Assembly: GCA_934747255.1 (NCBI GenBank)
Contig: CAKVGH010000002.1
Coordinates: 122,994 to 186,993 of the forward strand
Length of the DNA: 64,000 nucleotides
Reading direction: 5' to 3'
Source: an uncultured Clostridia bacterium
GTDB lineage: Bacteria; Bacillota; Clostridia; Christensenellales; UBA1242
Part shown: positions 60,816 to 64,000 of the stretch, in pieces
Position numbering within the stretch: the first letter of the stretch is position 1
Layout: the number at the start of each line of letters is the position of its first letter
The notes under the pieces: generated by a model
The model's database searches: none
The model's input: the letters and a program-made list of their open reading frames with translations, nothing else
Told to the model about the DNA's origin: nothing
Translations under genes and position numbers: made by a program

Positions 60816-61997
60816 TTAATCAAGATACCATTGGTCAAATATATCTTTCATTTTATCTAGTGTATCTTTTTGTTTAACACTCTCTATGGTACATATTTTT
60901 CCAGAATAAATCAAATCTTTTTCAAGGTAAACTTTTATTTCTCCTATAATATCATCTTTTTCTATTGGTGCATCAAGAGAATCTGGATAATCAAAATCAA
61001 GTTTTATTTTTTCCTTTTCGCCTTTTTGAAGTGGATATGCAAATCCCTTTTGTACATATAGTTTTACTCTTTCATTTACTCCGTCATTAACGATAACATT
61101 ATCAATAAATTGATAAGGCTCAATAACAGTGTGCATTTCATATTTATCAAAGCAATATTCAAGCAACTTTTGGCTTTCTAAAAACATATCGTTGCAGTTT
61201 AATACTACACATATTAGTCGCATATTGTTTCTTGTACAACTAGTAACCAAACATCTTCTTGCATTGTCTGTAAAGCCAGATTTAACTCCGTCACAGCCTT
61301 CCATAGTTTTTAATAGTTTTTGCTTATTCCTAACAAATCTATGCCCCATATCTTTGGGAGCAGAAATTTCCTTTACTTCGGTCTTTACAATTTCTCTAAA
61401 ATTTTCATTTTCCATTGCTTTGGCTGTAATTAGTGCCAAATCATAACTACAAGTAAAATGAGTTTTGCTATCTAATCCGTGCGGATTATCAAAGTGAGTG
61501 TTTTTTAAGTTTAATTCACTTGCTTTTTGGTTCATAAAATCAACAAACTTTTCGGCATCTCCATTACCAACTCTATAAGCAATCGCCATTGCTGCATCAT
61601 TACCAGAATTGAGCATTAAACCATATAGTAATTCTCGCATAGATAGTTTTTCGCCTTTTTTAAGGTAAATGCTTGTGCCTTCAACTCCTACTGCCCTGTT
61701 ATCAGTATAAAATGTTTCATCAAGGTTTTCGGTTCGTTCTAAAGCCACTAATGCCGTCATAATTTTAGTTGTACTTGCCATCGCTAACCTATCATTCATA
61801 TTTTTTTCTATCAAAACTCTTCTTGATGATTGTTCGATTACACACATACTTTTTGCGTGGCAAAGATTATCAATATTGATTTCCCTATCAAGTGCATTTA
61901 CTGGGACACTACTGCGTGTAAAAAAAATGCTAATAAGCATAGCAAAAACCAAAATGACACTCAAAACAATTATAAAAACATTTCTTTTTTTACTCAT
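60816..61997 (-). CDS. dacF: D-alanyl-D-alanine carboxypeptidase (DacF/DacB type)
   Basis: A 393-residue serine peptidase of family S11. A signal/anchor segment (about residues 5-26) is followed by SxxK in MASTTKIMTA, SGN in LMLNSGNDAAM, and KSG in DGVKSGFTDNA; the usual KTG is KSG. A C-terminal beta domain has IEPYQFIDNVIV. It trims peptide stems of peptidoglycan; DacF and DacB act on spore cortex. Placement next to ytfJ and DUF2953 is a clostridial sporulation cluster; spmA/spmB are missing. Confidence 0.93.
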   Translation of the reverse strand: MSKKRNVFIIVLSVILVFAMLISIFFTRSSVPVNALDREINIDNLCHAKSMCVIEQSSRRVLIEKNMNDRLAMASTTKIMTALVALERTENLDETFYTDNRAVGVEGTSIYLKKGEKLSMRELLYGLMLNSGNDAAMAIAYRVGNGDAEKFVDFMNQKASELNLKNTHFDNPHGLDSKTHFTCSYDLALITAKAMENENFREIVKTEVKEISAPKDMGHRFVRNKQKLLKTMEGCDGVKSGFTDNARRCLVTSCTRNNMRLICVVLNCNDMFLESQKLLEYCFDKYEMHTVIEPYQFIDNVIVNDGVNERVKLYVQKGFAYPLQKGEKEKIKLDFDYPDSLDAPIEKDDIIGEIKVYLEKDLIYSGKICTIESVKQKDTLDKMKDIFDQWYLD

Positions 61998-62006
61998 ACT
62001 AAACTC

Positions 62007-62384
62007 CTATTTGTCGGCGATTTTTTTAGTTAAGTTAGCGATGATTTTTAGAATATTTTCCACCGAACTTTTATTGTCAATAGAGATAAATTTTAGGTTG
62101 TCTCCTTTACCCATTAAAAAGCCTATTGGGGAGATATTAAACCCAGCACCAGAACCGCCAGCAAAAGGATAGGCATCTTTTTGCTTTTTGCAAGGAATAT
62201 TTTGCGAATATTCTCCACCGCCAGCAACAAACCCAACACTAACCTTTGTTATAGGAATTATTGTTTGTCCGTCAACAGTTAATATTGGCGAACCAATTAC
62301 AGTATCGACATCAATAATATTTTTAATTTTAGAAAGTGATTCCTGCATTATTTTGTTTATTGGGTGTTCTTTTTCATTGTTCAT
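62007..62384 (-). CDS. ytfJ: Sporulation protein YtfJ (GerW family)
   Basis: A 125-residue GerW/YtfJ protein: ESLSKIKNIIDVDTVIGSP, TVDGQTIIPITKVSVGFVAGG and GGSGAGFNISPIGFLM. It is needed for proper spore germination in Bacillus (with GerW), molecular role unknown. Start overlaps the end of the DUF2953 gene by 11 bases; ribosome site AAGGAG lies within that gene. Confidence 0.93.
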   Translation of the reverse strand: MNNEKEHPINKIMQESLSKIKNIIDVDTVIGSPILTVDGQTIIPITKVSVGFVAGGGEYSQNIPCKKQKDAYPFAGGSGAGFNISPIGFLMGKGDNLKFISIDNKSSVENILKIIANLTKKIADK

Positions 62385-62961
62385 TTTTTATCATCTCCTT
62401 TTTATGTTTCTTTTTGCCTATAATACTCTTAAAATAGCAATTTACAACTTGTAAAATACTTATCTTAATACTTGCTTTAATGCAAATTAAAAACTTGTCC
62501 TTGTTAAAGCAAGCATATACTTTGTTTTTTATTCTCGCTTCCTTCTTTTTTGACTTTGTAACAGCACCCAAAATACTTGCTAATGCTTTCGCACAACCAA
62601 TAACCATAGCAGTTACAAAAGCATCTGTTTTTGCTCCAAAATTGACATAAATTGTGCCGTGCTCCACATAAATAGTTTTTAGCAAAATTACCGCAAAATC
62701 AGTTTGTTCAAATTGTCCCTTATCATCAAAAATTAAAGGTACTAGCAAAATTTTTCCTTTTTTTATGCTCCTTAATTCTAAAAAGCCTTTTTGTACTTTT
62801 AGTGAGTAATAAAAAATTGTCAGTTTGAAAAGTTTTAATTGCAATTTGCCTTCATTTTTTAACACATCATAAACCACTTTTGCTTTAATATTTAGTGGCA
62901 AAACAAAAATCAAAGTAAAAAACAATGTCCCTGCAACAAAACTCCACAATGTCCAATTCAT
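62374..62961 (-). CDS. DUF2953 membrane protein
   Basis: A 195-residue protein with an N-terminal membrane helix (about 7-25), strands with KAKVVYDVLKNEGKLQLKLFKLTIFYYSLK and FGAKTDAFVTAMVIGCAKALASIL, typical of DUF2953, which neighbours ytfJ in spore formers. I start at ATG 62961; the frame is open to 63045 but that part falls in a terminator. An AATAAT box sits 7 bases from this ATG (62973-62968) and there is no ribosome site. Confidence 0.8.
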   Translation of the reverse strand: MNWTLWSFVAGTLFFTLIFVLPLNIKAKVVYDVLKNEGKLQLKLFKLTIFYYSLKVQKGFLELRSIKKGKILLVPLIFDDKGQFEQTDFAVILLKTIYVEHGTIYVNFGAKTDAFVTAMVIGCAKALASILGAVTKSKKKEARIKNKVYACFNKDKFLICIKASIKISILQVVNCYFKSIIGKKKHKKEMIKNEQ

Positions 62962-63003
62962 ATTTTTATTATTTAACAAATACAAAATTTTATGTAAAAA
63001 AAC

Positions 63004-63066
63004 AAAAAAAGACTCTTTTTGCTGTGTGAATTTAATATAACTCACTCGCTTATAAAGTCTTTTTTT
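63004..63066. terminator. Hairpin between scpB and DUF2953
   Basis: AAAAAAAGACT (63004-63014) pairs with AGTCTTTTTTT (63056-63066), with an internal stem around GTGTGAA. Transcripts from scpB would end here, and DUF2953 needs its own promoter. Confidence 0.7.
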
Positions 63067-63245
63067 ATAAATGTGTTTTGAAACTTTGTGTTTTTGATAA
63101 TTATAATTTTAGTAATTGTTTTTTTAGCAATAATTTCAGTTTTTTAATATGTTTTTATTTTATTTATTAAAATAAAATCTGCAATTAACTATAAAAGTTT
63201 TGTTTTATGATTACATAACAAACAAGAATGTTTGCAAACAAATTT

Positions 63246-64000
63246 TTAGCCTACTTTTTGAAGATTTTTATCATTTTTCAAAAAGTCTGGTATTTCGTCT
63301 TGTGCTTCTTCTAAAAGTGTGTTAATTTGCTCATTTGATAATTCATTATTTGAAGTATTCTCGACTGGTTTTTCTTCAACAGGCTTTGGGTTTAATGTTG
63401 TTTCGGTAATTTTTTTATTTAAGGCTTCAAGTGCTTTTTGACTATTTGCCAAATCTTCCAAAAGCATATCATCTTTTTTCATTTGTTCTCTGCGTTCTTT
63501 TATTGCTTCGCCATTGAGTTCTTGCAATGTCTTGGACTTATCTTTAACAACTTCGCCATTAACTGTAATTTCTTCTTCATCACCAATTTCAAACTCGTTA
63601 TACAAACTGCGGTCATTTTCGATAGTTTCGACTTGTTTTAATATGTCTTCATAGTCTGGAAGTTGGTCCAAATTTTCGATTTGAAAGCGTTTCAAAAACT
63701 CGTCAGTAGTACCAAAAAGCAAAGGCTTTCCAATAGCATCTTTTCTGCCAACAACTTCGATTAGTTTATGATTCAATAATGTTTGAATTGCGTAGTCGCT
63801 ATTAACTCTACGGATTTCTTCAATTTCGAGCCTTGTAATAGGTTGCTTATAGCAAATAATAGCAATGACTTCCAAAGTGCTTTTGCTCAAATTTCGTTCT
63901 CTTATCGGGTTGAGTACAACCGAAATATCGTCCGCATAATTTGGATTAGAACAAAGTTGAATTTTATCTTTATAAGTTATCAAATGAATACCGCTTTCGC
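63246..64000 (-). CDS. scpB: Segregation and condensation protein B (partial)
   Basis: ScpB, the kleisin-associated winged-helix subunit of the SMC-ScpAB condensin. The second winged helix is clear: SKSTLEVIAIICYKQPITRLEIEEIRRVNSDYAIQ is split over residues with GKPLLFGTTDEFLKRF following. The frame stays open to the window edge with ESGIHLITYKDK matching the family, so the first ~60-70 residues lie beyond 64000 and the TTG at 63983 is not the real start. A C-terminal disordered acidic tail of ~120 residues is longer than usual. Confidence 0.92.
   Translation of the reverse strand, partial: ESGIHLITYKDKIQLCSNPNYADDISVVLNPIRERNLSKSTLEVIAIICYKQPITRLEIEEIRRVNSDYAIQTLLNHKLIEVVGRKDAIGKPLLFGTTDEFLKRFQIENLDQLPDYEDILKQVETIENDRSLYNEFEIGDEEEITVNGEVVKDKSKTLQELNGEAIKERREQMKKDDMLLEDLANSQKALEALNKKITETTLNPKPVEEKPVENTSNNELSNEQINTLLEEAQDEIPDFLKNDKNLQKVG

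Noticed and set aside
63045..63045. Start of DUF2953 at 63045
   Set aside because: It falls inside a terminator hairpin; the family-like sequence begins at MNWTLW (62961).
63983..63983. TTG start of scpB at 63983
   Set aside because: The frame continues upstream to the window edge with ScpB-like residues, so the gene is truncated by the window.

Overview
The window is AT-rich DNA from a low-GC, endospore-forming Bacillota, most likely a clostridial lineage. Support comes from spoIIAA-spoIIAB-sigF, spoVAC/D/E, spoIVFB, yunB, ytfJ, dacF and ylxY, from AAGGAG-type ribosome sites, and from synteny typical of Firmicutes (rplU-prp-rpmA, ylxY/mlpA/spoIIIE/pgsA/recA, miaB-mutS-mutL-miaA, scpB-DUF2953-ytfJ-dacF-rluB). 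Finer placement (for example an uncultured Christensenellales-type gut lineage) is only a guess. I see no rRNA, CRISPR array, prophage or insertion sequence.

Layout. 0-9.5 kb: feoAB iron uptake, der, minDE (no minC beside it), a very short spoIVFA-like gene with spoIVFB, a two-gene operon whose first product resembles Pycsar effector membrane proteins, and rplU-prp-rpmA. 9.9-20.6 kb: two tandem paralogues of unknown function behind a consensus promoter, ylxY, rlmD, mlpA, ftsK/spoIIIE, rimO, pgsA, recA. 20.8-32.6 kb: a class A PBP (minus strand), then miaB-mutS-mutL-miaA, cmk-plsC, a 24-residue membrane microprotein and a guanylate-kinase/ParB-like fusion. 32.6-37.4 kb: a HAD hydrolase, two membrane proteins, six tRNA genes and the sigma-F operon. 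37.7-43.3 kb: a Cys- and Asn-rich lipoprotein (minus), spoVAC-spoVAD-spoVAE and yunB. 43.6-50.1 kb: cysteine desulfurase-thiI-smsC-smsB, rny, rnhA. 50.4-55.9 kb (minus): ABC permease, ABC ATPase and a membrane-anchored PadR-type regulator with a palindrome filling its promoter spacer. 56-64 kb: a YgjP-like metalloprotease, a degenerate nucleotidyltransferase-like gene between copies of a 17-base repeat, a stand-alone Xer recombinase, lexA, then (minus) rluB, dacF, ytfJ, DUF2953 and a scpB cut by the window edge.

The genes fall into translation and RNA maintenance (L21/L27, RimO, MiaA/B, ThiI, RlmD, RNase Y), DNA repair with an SOS circuit (RecA, LexA, MutSL), envelope and division (PBP, DacF, MinDE, FtsK/SpoIIIE, PgsA, PlsC), and sporulation. 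The least ordinary features are: (i) the membrane-tethered PadR/ABC cassette with its operator; (ii) a set of genes whose -10 box lies 5-9 bases before the start codon with no ribosome site, implying leaderless mRNAs; (iii) a dispersed 12-13 base motif, GTACTATGCAAAC; (iv) the dif-like region beside the Xer gene; (v) the PycTM-like pair; and (vi) a kinase-ParB fusion and a degenerate nucleotidyltransferase.
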